Source: Albidovulum litorale
GTDB lineage: Bacteria > Pseudomonadota > Alphaproteobacteria > Rhodobacterales > Rhodobacteraceae
Reading direction: 5' to 3'
DNA length: 64,000 bases
Assembly (NCBI RefSeq): GCF_025751495.1
Contig: NZ_JAOWKZ010000002.1
Location: forward strand, 781,001 to 845,000
Shown here: piece after piece, positions 36,591 through 43,969 of the stretch
Layout of the letters: each line of letters starts with the position of its first letter
Numbering within the stretch: the first letter of the stretch is position 1
The notes under the pieces: generated by a model
Told to the model about the DNA's origin: nothing
Seen by the model: the letters and a program-made list of their open reading frames with translations, nothing else
Database searches by the model: none
Program-made: the position numbers and the translations under genes

Positions 36591-37049
36591 TTAGTCAGAA
36601 TCAGATTGCGACGATGATACTAGTCCGATCAACGCCTCCGGATCTTCCTTAGCTAACGATTCAAGAAAATTCGAGATTGTGTAAGTCGAATCTACGCAGG
36701 TGCCGGATGCTACTTCATCGGAATCAATTACTGTTAGTTCATTATCTCGAAGGACGAATATACGACCTCTTTCGAACCACGATAACATGCTTCCGATTTC
36801 AGTTACTTTCTCTCCGCTAGGGAACATTGAAATCTCATCTCCAATATACTTAAAAATTAGAGACCCGGCGTCTCTTTGTTTGGTTTCAGACGGTGCGTCT
36901 ACGAAGCAAAAGTAGAAAATATAGTTGTCGAGAGGGTCACCATCCAATTCTGCCGACATTATCGCTGTTGGATAGAGATTTGCGGTCGCAATCACGGCCA
37001 ACGCGATAAGTCCGAAACTTGATATTTCCTGCCTGTAGTTATAACTCAT
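36591..37049 (-). CDS. Hypothetical exported or anchored protein (AT-rich cargo)
   Basis: A 152-residue protein with an N-terminal hydrophobic segment (FGLIALAVIATANLYPTAIM) that is either a signal peptide or a single anchor. The rest is acidic, with two cysteines (YFCFVDAP, ASGTCVDSTY), and ends in a Ser/Asp tail. No family was recognised. Codon use is AT-rich compared with the host genes, and the gene lies in the cargo zone at the right end. A GAGG ribosome site lies 8 bases before the ATG. Confidence 0.6.
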   Translation of the reverse strand: MSYNYRQEISSFGLIALAVIATANLYPTAIMSAELDGDPLDNYIFYFCFVDAPSETKQRDAGSLIFKYIGDEISMFPSGEKVTEIGSMLSWFERGRIFVLRDNELTVIDSDEVASGTCVDSTYTISNFLESLAKEDPEALIGLVSSSQSDSD

Positions 37050-37059
37050 TTCTTCAACC

Positions 37060-37248
37060 TCACTCCCGACCTCCGGCGATCACGTGCAGCCTGGCGGATT
37101 TCGACCCAAGTTGTCCCTCAATGAAACTTTTGCGCACTTCATCGGAAATGTCGAGGAAGGGGCAACCAGTTTGCCCGCAATCTGTTACACGTTGGATGGT
37201 TCTGGAATGCCCGGCTGAAATTCGCTCTGTTTCGCGTAGGTCCAACAC
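37060..37248 (-). CDS. Possible small cargo protein (62 residues)
   Basis: An ORF from GTG at 37248 ending 10 bases before the 36591-37049 gene. It overlaps, in another frame, the end of the 42-residue ORF with a strong ribosome site. The C-terminal part (TDCGQTGCPFLDISDEVRKS) looks protein-like, but the start has no ribosome site. It may be translated by coupling, or the two ORFs may be one gene split by a frameshift. Low confidence. Confidence 0.3.
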   Translation of the reverse strand: MLDLRETERISAGHSRTIQRVTDCGQTGCPFLDISDEVRKSFIEGQLGSKSARLHVIAGGRE

Positions 37249-37313
37249 CTACATGCGAGATCGCGAACGCATTCAGTGAGCGCTTCTACATTATCCTTCT
37301 CATTTCGGGTCAT
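37185..37313 (-). CDS. Small cargo ORF (42 residues) with strong ribosome site
   Basis: MTRNEKDNVEALTECVRDLA... starts at 37313 behind AGGAGG with 5 bases spacing, one of the best ribosome sites in the element. It contains three cysteines (TEC, LACRC). It ends at 37185, overlapping the 62-residue ORF. Function is unknown; see the frameshift possibility noted for that ORF. Confidence 0.45.
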   Translation of the reverse strand: MTRNEKDNVEALTECVRDLACRCWTYAKQSEFQPGIPEPSNV

Positions 37314-37467
37314 TCTGACCTCCTCAGTCTCACCTTTGACCCCCGCCGTTCTCGGAAATGAATTCTACGCCAGCGGCCTCTAGGGCGGCTCGGATGGCTG
37401 CGACAGCCTTCTCCGATGCAGGCGGTTGCCCGGACGATATTCAAACTCGCAGCATGAGGGCGCGCCA

Positions 37468-37716
37468 ATGAGACAGATCAGCACAAGCGGTAAGGCATAC
37501 CGCCTTCAAGGCATGATTCGCGCGTCGATCATTGCCGAGGAAAACGAAACATCGAGACTGTTCGCTGACGGTAAGGGCGTGACGTGGGTGCTTGAGGCCG
37601 CAGAGGAACTAGCCAGCCAGATCATTAATGAAGTCGAATTGATGGAGATGGAGCGAACATCTGCCGAAAACAATAAGGCGGGTTCAAGGGCGGATTGGCG
37701 TGAACGCCATCAATGA
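37468..37716 (+). CDS. Hypothetical island protein (82 residues)
   Basis: A short protein, MRQISTSGKAYRLQGMIRAS..., with a helical C-terminal half (VTWVLEAAEELASQIINEVE). A GAGGG ribosome site precedes the ATG at 37468. It is the last gene of the element, ending 33 bases before the right att site. No family was recognised. Confidence 0.5.
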   Translation: MRQISTSGKAYRLQGMIRASIIAEENETSRLFADGKGVTWVLEAAEELASQIINEVELMEMERTSAENNKAGSRADWRERHQ

Positions 37717-37748
37717 TGTTATTTAATTTCAATAACTTACGATTGGAA

Positions 37749-37764
37749 GTGGCGGCCCCGATAG
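37749..37764 (+). repeat. Right attachment site (attR) within tRNA-Arg
   Basis: The second copy of GTGGCGGCCCCGATAG. It overlaps the last 15 nucleotides of the tRNA-Arg gene, so integration leaves a complete tRNA here and a 16-base remnant at 28674. Confidence 0.85.
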
Positions 37765-37825
37765 GATTCGAACCTATGACCTACCGCTTAGGAGGCGGTC
37801 GCTCTATCCCCTGAGCTACGAGGCC
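37750..37825 (-). tRNA. tRNA-Arg (anticodon CCU)
   Basis: A 76-nucleotide cloverleaf on the minus strand. The acceptor stem GGCCTCG pairs with CGGGGCC (one G-T pair), the discriminator is G, and CCA is encoded. The D-arm is AGCTCAGGGGATAGAGC, the anticodon stem ACCGC/GCGGT with loop CTCCTAA gives anticodon CCT, and the T-arm is TAGGTTCGAATCCTA. It is the integration target of the neighbouring element. Confidence 0.95.
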
Positions 37826-37898
37826 GGACGTGTTGCGTCCCTGCATTCGATAGAGACGGTTGGGCGCTTTGACAAGTACGGGGTCCGAGGGCGATCGG

Positions 37899-38522
37899 TC
37901 AGGACCCGAGGAAGCAGGCAACGCTGTTTGCCATATCCTCGGCGGTCATCTCGCGATTGAAGAATTCGACGAATCCCGTTTCGGGCAGCATCAGATATGT
38001 CTGCGTCATGTGATCGACGAGGTAATACTCGTCGCTCTTGTCTTCCGGCACCTTGTAGTAGGTACGGTACTGCTTCGCCGCCGCAGCGATCTGCTCGGCC
38101 GAGCCGGTCAGCCCGATCATCCGGGGATGCAGGTAGTCGGTCCACTCTTTCAGCACCGCAGGCGTGTCGCGGTCGGGATCGACCGAGATGAAGACGGGCG
38201 TCACCTCAAATCCCTGTTCCTCAAGCGCATCGATAGCCTCGGCGTTGCGGGCGGTGTCGGTGGGGCAGACATCGGGACAGAAGGTATAGCCGAAATAGAC
38301 GAGGCTCGGTTTGGTCAGGACATCCTTGTCTGTCACAGTCCGCCCATCTTCATCGACAAGCGTGAAGGGGCCGCCGATCGCGGCCGCACCGGCAATATTG
38401 CTGGCGCGGCAGGCCGCGTATCGGTCGGACGTGCCGTTACGCGTGACGGCATAGGTTGCGACCAGGCCGATCGCCACGACGGAAACGGCGGCGAGGGCAT
38501 AGGCTCGTGTCGATACCGGCAT
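37899..38522 (-). CDS. SCO1/SenC family copper-handling thioredoxin-fold protein
   Basis: A 207-residue protein with an N-terminal membrane anchor (YALAAVSVVAIGLVATYAV) and a periplasmic Sco domain. The copper-binding CxxxC motif is in VYFGYTFCPDVCPTDTARN, with the distal His in EYYLVDHMTQTYLM. Also typical is VTPVFISVDPDRDTPAVLKE. Sco proteins deliver copper to cytochrome oxidase CuA and are linked to RegB signalling in Rhodobacter (SenC/PrrC). The ATG at 38522 follows GGAGG. It is divergent from regB, as in Rhodobacter, but regA does not follow it here. Confidence 0.92.
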   Translation of the reverse strand: MPVSTRAYALAAVSVVAIGLVATYAVTRNGTSDRYAACRASNIAGAAAIGGPFTLVDEDGRTVTDKDVLTKPSLVYFGYTFCPDVCPTDTARNAEAIDALEEQGFEVTPVFISVDPDRDTPAVLKEWTDYLHPRMIGLTGSAEQIAAAAKQYRTYYKVPEDKSDEYYLVDHMTQTYLMLPETGFVEFFNREMTAEDMANSVACFLGS

Positions 38523-38612
38523 TCGAATCCTCCGGGGGTTGCGGCGGCATTGATCGCGCATTGCGGGCCGACTATCAATTCACAAGCGTCGGATGCGACA
38601 ACAGGACCCGTC

Positions 38613-40019
38613 ATGAGCCAACCGGCTGCAGCTAACCCAGGACACGGATCGGACGACGCCTCTGCGGTACGGATCGCACACAGCGACTGGGTCAGGCTGC
38701 GGACCCTTATCCTTCTCAGATGGATGGCAGTGATCGGTCAGGCAACTGCTATCGTGGTCGCGTGGAAATACTATGGCGTCGATCTAAACGTGACGCTGTG
38801 TCTTGCGGTTGTCGGCGCAGCCGTCGCGGCCAATCTGATCGCGATCTTTGTTTACCCCGAGAACAAGCGCCTGACCGAAACGGAGGCGATGCTGATCCTG
38901 CTGTTCGACACGGCACAGCTGTCGCTGCTCTTGTTCCTGACCGGGGGACTGAACAATCCGTTCGCGCTCTTGATTCTGGCGCCCGCCACAATCGCCGCCA
39001 CGGCGCTTCAGACCCGCGCAACCGCTTTTGTCGGAACCGTAACGATCGCGTTTGTATCCTTCGTTGCCTTCTATCATATCCCCCTTCGCATGGAGGATGG
39101 CGGAACGGTCGAAGTTCCGGGCGTTTTTGGGTTCGGGTTCTGGCTCGCAATCGTGATAGGCGTCGTGTTCCTTGGCCTTTATGCACGTCGGGTTGCGTCA
39201 GAGATTCACTCAATGGGTGATGCATTGCTCGCAACCCAAATGGCGCTGGCGCGTGAACAGAAGTTGACTGACCTTGGTGGGGTCGTGGCGGCTGCAGCGC
39301 ATGAACTCGGCACGCCCCTCGCCACCATCAAACTGGCCAGCGCCGAACTGGTAGACGAACTTGATGACCGGCCGACTTTGCGTGAGGACGCGGAGCTCAT
39401 TCGTCAGCAGGCCGACCGTTGCCGCGATATCCTCCGGTCGATGGGGCGTGCCGGAAAAGATGACCTTCACATGCGGTCGGCGCCGCTATCGGCAGTCATT
39501 CGCGAGGCCGCTGAACCGCACTTGAACCGTGGCAAGACGATCCATTTCAATCTGCGCGATGAAGCGGGGTCCGAAGTCGTACCCGAGATCCTGCGGCGGC
39601 CCGAGATCATTCATGGTTTGCGCAATCTCGTTCAGAATGCCGTGGATTTCGCAGAGAAAAACATCTGGGTAGATGCTGACTGGTCGTCTGACACTCATTT
39701 TGTCCGGATTGCGGATGACGGTCCGGGCTTTCCTCCGCATTTGATGGGACGCATCGGTGACCCGCTCATGCGTCGCCGCCGGGACGAAGGAGCCGGGCGG
39801 CCGGGCTATGAAGGAATGGGGCTGGGCCTGTTCATTGCAAAAACGCTGTTGGAACGGACAGGCGCCCGGCTCAGCTTCAAGAACGGGTCCGATCCGTTCC
39901 TTACCGAAGACGAACGACCCGAACGTTCCGGCGCCCTGGTGGAAGTTGTCTGGCCGAGATCCGCAATCGAGACACGGGCACGGAGTGAACTTGGCGAGAA
40001 CAGGCAGATGCAAGTCTGA
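38613..40019 (+). CDS. regB: Redox sensor histidine kinase RegB/PrrB/ActS
   Basis: A 468-residue global redox kinase with about six N-terminal transmembrane helices, including the quinone-sensing motif GGLNNPFALLILAPATIAAT. The H-box is GGVVAAAAHELGTPLATIKL (His230), and the redox-active cysteine region is QQADRCRDILRSMG (Cys270, equivalent to RegB Cys265). The catalytic domain has N box LRNLVQNAVDFA, RIADDGPGFP and GYEGMGLGLFIAKTLLERTG. It controls photosynthesis and respiration genes through RegA, which is not encoded in this window. The start at 38613 is chosen from domain extent. Confidence 0.93.
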   Translation: MSQPAAANPGHGSDDASAVRIAHSDWVRLRTLILLRWMAVIGQATAIVVAWKYYGVDLNVTLCLAVVGAAVAANLIAIFVYPENKRLTETEAMLILLFDTAQLSLLLFLTGGLNNPFALLILAPATIAATALQTRATAFVGTVTIAFVSFVAFYHIPLRMEDGGTVEVPGVFGFGFWLAIVIGVVFLGLYARRVASEIHSMGDALLATQMALAREQKLTDLGGVVAAAAHELGTPLATIKLASAELVDELDDRPTLREDAELIRQQADRCRDILRSMGRAGKDDLHMRSAPLSAVIREAAEPHLNRGKTIHFNLRDEAGSEVVPEILRRPEIIHGLRNLVQNAVDFAEKNIWVDADWSSDTHFVRIADDGPGFPPHLMGRIGDPLMRRRRDEGAGRPGYEGMGLGLFIAKTLLERTGARLSFKNGSDPFLTEDERPERSGALVEVVWPRSAIETRARSELGENRQMQV

Positions 40020-40119
40020 TTCATATCTCCTAAAAGTTGAATCATTAACGTCTTGTTAATCCTGTAGTCGAATGCTGTTTCTCAGGGAGCGCAGGCTCCT
40101 TTCGGGAAACGGGTTCGAC

Positions 40120-41715
40120 ATGCTGGTTTCAATTACGCTCGTACTGGGCGTTGTCGCGACCTCCGTTGCGGCGGCAATAACGGCACTTCTGGTGTTTTCG
40201 GCGCTGCCGCAAGCGAGGACACGCAGCAAGGCAGCGCCGCTGTTACCCGGCCCCCTCGAACAGGCGATCTTTCTATTCGACGGGCATGAGCTAGTGGACG
40301 CGACCGGTCCGGCACGCGCGCTTCTGAACGCAATTCCCGGCGCCGGATCGCCGTGGAGCCACCTTTCGGTCTACCTGTCCGAGCGTGTAAGTGATTTCGA
40401 AACCGAGTTTGCCCGCTTGCGGGAAAGGGGAGAAATCACTCTGACGGGAAAGGCAGGCCGCAATATCCAGATTCATGCGGAAAGCCTCGGTAATATGACG
40501 AGACTGACCGTCACAGACCTTCAGGCTGAAGGGCAGGCTGTACTCGTGGATACGCTGAGCCAGCGTGCGCAGGAGGAAGAAATCACCGCGCTGAGGGAAA
40601 CGCTCGAAGCCGCGCCGATCATCGTCTGGCGCGAGGATAAGGATGGCATGATCATCTGGGCCAACAGTGCCTATCTCGACTGCTTGGCCGAAAAGGAGGG
40701 CGTTGATCGGGACGAGATTACCTGGCCAATACCGGCCATTTTCCCGAACGGTGCTTCCCTCAAGGGCACTGACGCTCAGCGGCAGATGCTGCGCAACGCA
40801 TCCGTTGGACCGACCCGCTGGTACGAGTGCCACCGCTTCCCTTCCGGTTCAGGGGGCCTCAATTTCGCGATCCCGGCCGATGCTGTCGTAAAGGCCGAAG
40901 TTTCCCTGCGCGAATTCGTTCAGACACTGACAAAAACATTCGCCCATCTGCCGATCGGCCTGGCCATCTTTGACCGGCAGCGGCAACTGGCCCTATTCAA
41001 TCCGGCCCTGGTCGACCTGACATCGGTCGGTGCCGACTTCTTCTCTGCCAGACCAACGCTGTTTTCTTTTCTCGATCGCCTGAGGGAAGCCCAGGTTATT
41101 CCCGAGCCGAAGGATTATCGGTCATGGCGCGCGACGATGGCCGAGCTTGAGAAGGCAGCGGCGTCGGGCCTCTACGAGGAAACCTGGACGCTTCCATCGG
41201 GTCAGACCTACCGGGTGACCGGACGCCCGCATCCCGATGGTGCGGTGGCCTTCCTTCTCGAAGACATCAGTGCCGAGATTTCAATGACCCGGCACTTCCG
41301 GTCGGAGATTGAACTTGGTCAGTCCGTTGTAGATACGCTTGACGAAGCCATTGCTGTATTCTCGCCCGCGGGTGAGTTGATACTGTCAAACACCTGTTAC
41401 GATACACTGTGGGGGGTGGAACCCGGCGTGACGCTGGGCACCGTTACGATTCTGGATTCGATCCGTGTCTGGCAGGCCGCAACCGAAGCATCACCCATCT
41501 GGGGTGAGATCCGTGATTTCGTAGGCAGCTTCAGCGAACGCGCAGAATGGGGGGGCGACGCGACCCTGCATACCGGTGAAACGCTGGCTTGCCGCGTTGT
41601 GCCCTTGTCGGGCGGTGCAACTCTCGTCGGTTTTGAACGCCAGACAAGGGCGGGCGGAACCGGGCAGCGGCACGAGGGTCACGCAACCGGCACGCGGTCT
41701 CAGGTCAGCGCCTGA
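40120..41715 (+). CDS. Membrane-anchored multi-PAS protein without an output domain
   Basis: A 531-residue protein with an N-terminal transmembrane helix (MLVSITLVLGVVATSVAAAI) and at least three PAS-like domains. They are seen at EQAIFLFDGHELVDATGPAR, ITALRETLEAAPIIVWREDK to YLDCLAEKEGV, and LPIGLAIFDRQRQLALFNPA; a fourth starts DEAIAVFSPAGELILSN. No kinase, GGDEF, EAL or phosphatase domain follows. It may be a degenerate or adaptor sensor acting on neighbouring RegB or another partner. The start at 40120 is preferred; 40072 is in frame upstream. Confidence 0.8.
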   Translation: MLVSITLVLGVVATSVAAAITALLVFSALPQARTRSKAAPLLPGPLEQAIFLFDGHELVDATGPARALLNAIPGAGSPWSHLSVYLSERVSDFETEFARLRERGEITLTGKAGRNIQIHAESLGNMTRLTVTDLQAEGQAVLVDTLSQRAQEEEITALRETLEAAPIIVWREDKDGMIIWANSAYLDCLAEKEGVDRDEITWPIPAIFPNGASLKGTDAQRQMLRNASVGPTRWYECHRFPSGSGGLNFAIPADAVVKAEVSLREFVQTLTKTFAHLPIGLAIFDRQRQLALFNPALVDLTSVGADFFSARPTLFSFLDRLREAQVIPEPKDYRSWRATMAELEKAAASGLYEETWTLPSGQTYRVTGRPHPDGAVAFLLEDISAEISMTRHFRSEIELGQSVVDTLDEAIAVFSPAGELILSNTCYDTLWGVEPGVTLGTVTILDSIRVWQAATEASPIWGEIRDFVGSFSERAEWGGDATLHTGETLACRVVPLSGGATLVGFERQTRAGGTGQRHEGHATGTRSQVSA

Positions 41716-41763
41716 TCGCGCTATAGCCTTGCGGACAGCCGTGCGGCAGATAAAAGTCGCCGC

Positions 41764-42279
41764 ATGACCGATGCTGCCCCGCACCCAACCCAAATCCGGC
41801 TGAGCCTGTCATCCGAGGAAGCCACGACGCGCCTAGCCTCGCGGATTTCGTCGATGCTCAAGGCCGGGGACACGCTGTTGATCAGTGGTCCCATTGGCGC
41901 AGGGAAAACCCATTTCTGCCGCAGCCTGATCCAAAGCAGGCTGGCCGCGGAAGGCAGGATGGAGGACGTTCCCTCTCCGACCTACACGCTGGTGCAGGTG
42001 TACGAACTTGACGGTATCGATATCTGGCATGCCGACCTCTACCGTTTAACCGACCCGGCAGACATTCTGGAACTGGGACTAGGCGAGGCGTTCGACACAG
42101 CGATCTGCCTGGTCGAATGGCCAGATCGGCTTGGCCCGGAACAACCCGCGGACGCGCTTCAACTGGACATGGAGGCGGGCGAACACAACACCAGCCGCGT
42201 TTTGACCATTTCCGCATCAAACCGGCGATGGGCGCCTGTGATTGCCGAAATTGCCGCGTTTCAGGCGGCGTTAGCATGA
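41764..42279 (+). CDS. tsaE: tRNA threonylcarbamoyladenosine biosynthesis ATPase TsaE
   Basis: A 171-residue P-loop ATPase required for t6A37 modification of ANN-decoding tRNAs, acting with TsaB/TsaD. Walker A is LISGPIGAGKTHFCRSL. Other family blocks are VPSPTYTLVQVYELDGIDIW, HADLYRLTDPADILELGLGE and ICLVEWPDRLG. It is translationally coupled (ATGA) to amgK downstream. Confidence 0.95.
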   Translation: MTDAAPHPTQIRLSLSSEEATTRLASRISSMLKAGDTLLISGPIGAGKTHFCRSLIQSRLAAEGRMEDVPSPTYTLVQVYELDGIDIWHADLYRLTDPADILELGLGEAFDTAICLVEWPDRLGPEQPADALQLDMEAGEHNTSRVLTISASNRRWAPVIAEIAAFQAALA

Positions 42280-43295
42280 TTGACCGGGCTGACGAGATTA
42301 CGCGGTTCATTGAAACCGCCGGATGGAAGACCGCCCGTCGACTTGCGCTGGCCGGTGACGCATCCCCCCGCCGCTATGAACGGCTGATCCTTGGCGTGAA
42401 GCGAGCCGTCCTGATGGATGCGCCCCCTGCACGCGGCGAGGATACAAGGCGCTTTACGCGAATGGCACGTTGGCTGCATGCGAAAGGCTATTCGGCACCC
42501 GCGATTCTCACCGAAGACCATGACGCGGGCCTTGTCCTTGTCGAGGATCTTGGTGACGGCCTGTTCGCCCGGCTGATGGCGCGGCAGCACGGGTGCGAGG
42601 CATCGCTGTACGGGTCCGCAATCGACTTTCTCGCCGACCTTCACGGCAGACCGACGCCACCATTTGTGGCACCGCTTGACGCAGCATTGCTTGCCGAACT
42701 CGTTGAACTGACACCGAAATGGTATCTGGCGGGCATCGGCGTTAAGGCAAACGAGGCCGCATTGAGAGTGCCGGACATCGTGGCGGATCTGTACCGTAGT
42801 CTTGCAGATGGACGATTGGTGACCAGCCTGCGCGACTTCCACGCCGAAAATCTGATCTGGCTGCCCGACCGCACCGGTGTTGCGCGTGTCGGACTCCTGG
42901 ATTTTCAGGACGCGGTCGCAGCTCATCCGGCCTATGATCTTGTTTCGCTCTTGCAGGACGCCCGCCGCGATGTGTCCGTTGCGACCGAAGCCGAGATGGT
43001 TCGCGCGTATATCAGCAAGACGGGCGTCCAAGCGGATACGTTCGTACCGGTCTACGCACTTCTCGGTGCCCAGCGGGCTCTACGTATCGTCGGTGTCTTT
43101 GCGCGGCTCTGCCTGCATTTTGGCAAGGCGCATTATTTGGGCTATCTACCACGGGTCTGGCGTTATCTGGAACGCAACCTCACCCACCCCGCTTTGACGC
43201 CCCTGCGCGATGCCGTGCGGGACGGATTGCCGGAGCCAACGCCAGACCGGATCGGAAGGATACAGGATCAATGCGGCCAGTACCCGACGCCCTGA
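42276..43295 (+). CDS. amgK: Anomeric MurNAc/GlcNAc kinase AmgK (aminoglycoside phosphotransferase fold)
   Basis: A 339-residue APH-fold kinase with the start MIDRADEITRFIETAGWKTA. Motifs are RYERLILGVKRAVLMDAPP, DHDAGLVLVEDLGDGLFARL, the Brenner-type loop LRDFHAENLIWLPDRTG, and the magnesium-binding GLLDFQDAVAAHPAYDL. Together with the MurU-like enzyme encoded next it forms the peptidoglycan recycling route that rebuilds UDP-MurNAc. The family call depends partly on that pairing. Confidence 0.86.
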   Translation: MIDRADEITRFIETAGWKTARRLALAGDASPRRYERLILGVKRAVLMDAPPARGEDTRRFTRMARWLHAKGYSAPAILTEDHDAGLVLVEDLGDGLFARLMARQHGCEASLYGSAIDFLADLHGRPTPPFVAPLDAALLAELVELTPKWYLAGIGVKANEAALRVPDIVADLYRSLADGRLVTSLRDFHAENLIWLPDRTGVARVGLLDFQDAVAAHPAYDLVSLLQDARRDVSVATEAEMVRAYISKTGVQADTFVPVYALLGAQRALRIVGVFARLCLHFGKAHYLGYLPRVWRYLERNLTHPALTPLRDAVRDGLPEPTPDRIGRIQDQCGQYPTP

Positions 43296-43969
43296 TGCTC
43301 TTTGCCGCCGGGCTCGGCACCCGGATGGGGGCGCTCACGGCTACGCGGCCTAAACCCCTGATCGAGGTGGCGGGAAGGACGCTTGTCAACCACGCGCTGG
43401 ACCTTGCGGATGAGGCCGGTATTGGCCGCATCGTTGCCAATCTCCACTATCTGCCCGAACAGATCCGCGCACACCTCTCAGACCGACCAAATATCACATT
43501 CTCAGACGAAACAGACGCGATTCTTGAGACCGGCGGCGGATTGCGCAAGGCATTGCCGCTGCTTGGAACCGGTCCCGTTTTCACGCTGAACACGGACGCC
43601 GTCTGGACCGGGTCGAACGGTCTTTCCACTCTTCGGTCGCACTGGGACCCGGACGCCGCGAGTGCACTGCTTCTCTTGGTTCCCCGGGCGGATGCAACCG
43701 GCCACATCGGCGCCGGGGATTTTGACATTGACCGGTCCGGTCGGATCAAGCGGGGCCGGGACTACGTCTATACCGGCGCACAGATCATCAATCCCGGCGG
43801 GATCGGGGCGGTGCCCGACCCGGTTTTCTCACTGAACGTCCTCTGGGACCGAATGCTCGCCGAAGGTCGATTGTTCGGTTGCGTGCACCGAGGCGGCTGG
43901 TGCGATGTCGGACGGCCCGACGCTATTCCGCTGGCCGAGGCGCTTCTCGCCGGGGCTGTCGATGTTTGA
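43271..43969 (+). CDS. murU: N-acetylmuramate-1-phosphate uridylyltransferase MurU-like nucleotidyltransferase
   Basis: A 232-residue nucleotidyltransferase. The NTP-binding signature is MLFAAGLGTRMGALTATRPK with the Lys in PKPLIEVAGRTL. Further blocks are RIVANLHYLPEQIRAHLSDR, ETGGGLRKALPLLGTGPVF, LNTDAVWTG and WCDVGRPDAIPLAEALL. It activates MurNAc-1-phosphate with UTP. Its start overlaps amgK by 25 bases, and its end overlaps addB by 8. Confidence 0.87.
   Translation: MRPVPDALMLFAAGLGTRMGALTATRPKPLIEVAGRTLVNHALDLADEAGIGRIVANLHYLPEQIRAHLSDRPNITFSDETDAILETGGGLRKALPLLGTGPVFTLNTDAVWTGSNGLSTLRSHWDPDAASALLLLVPRADATGHIGAGDFDIDRSGRIKRGRDYVYTGAQIINPGGIGAVPDPVFSLNVLWDRMLAEGRLFGCVHRGGWCDVGRPDAIPLAEALLAGAVDV

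Larger units (their letters stand above)
28674..37764. mobile_element. Integrated genomic island / putative phage satellite in tRNA-Arg
   Basis: The 9.09-kb element is bounded by a 16-base direct repeat, with the intact tRNA-Arg(CCU) at its right end. It contains a tyrosine integrase, an AlpA-like regulator, a RepA-like ATPase, terminase-small-like and terminase-large proteins, several small unknown genes and cargo. No portal, capsid, tail, lysis or conjugation gene is present. The parts from 36560 to 37470 and around 33880-34036 are clearly more AT-rich than the host genes. The gene set fits a phage satellite that carries its own packaging enzyme and borrows capsids; this is inference from content. 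Confidence 0.85.
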
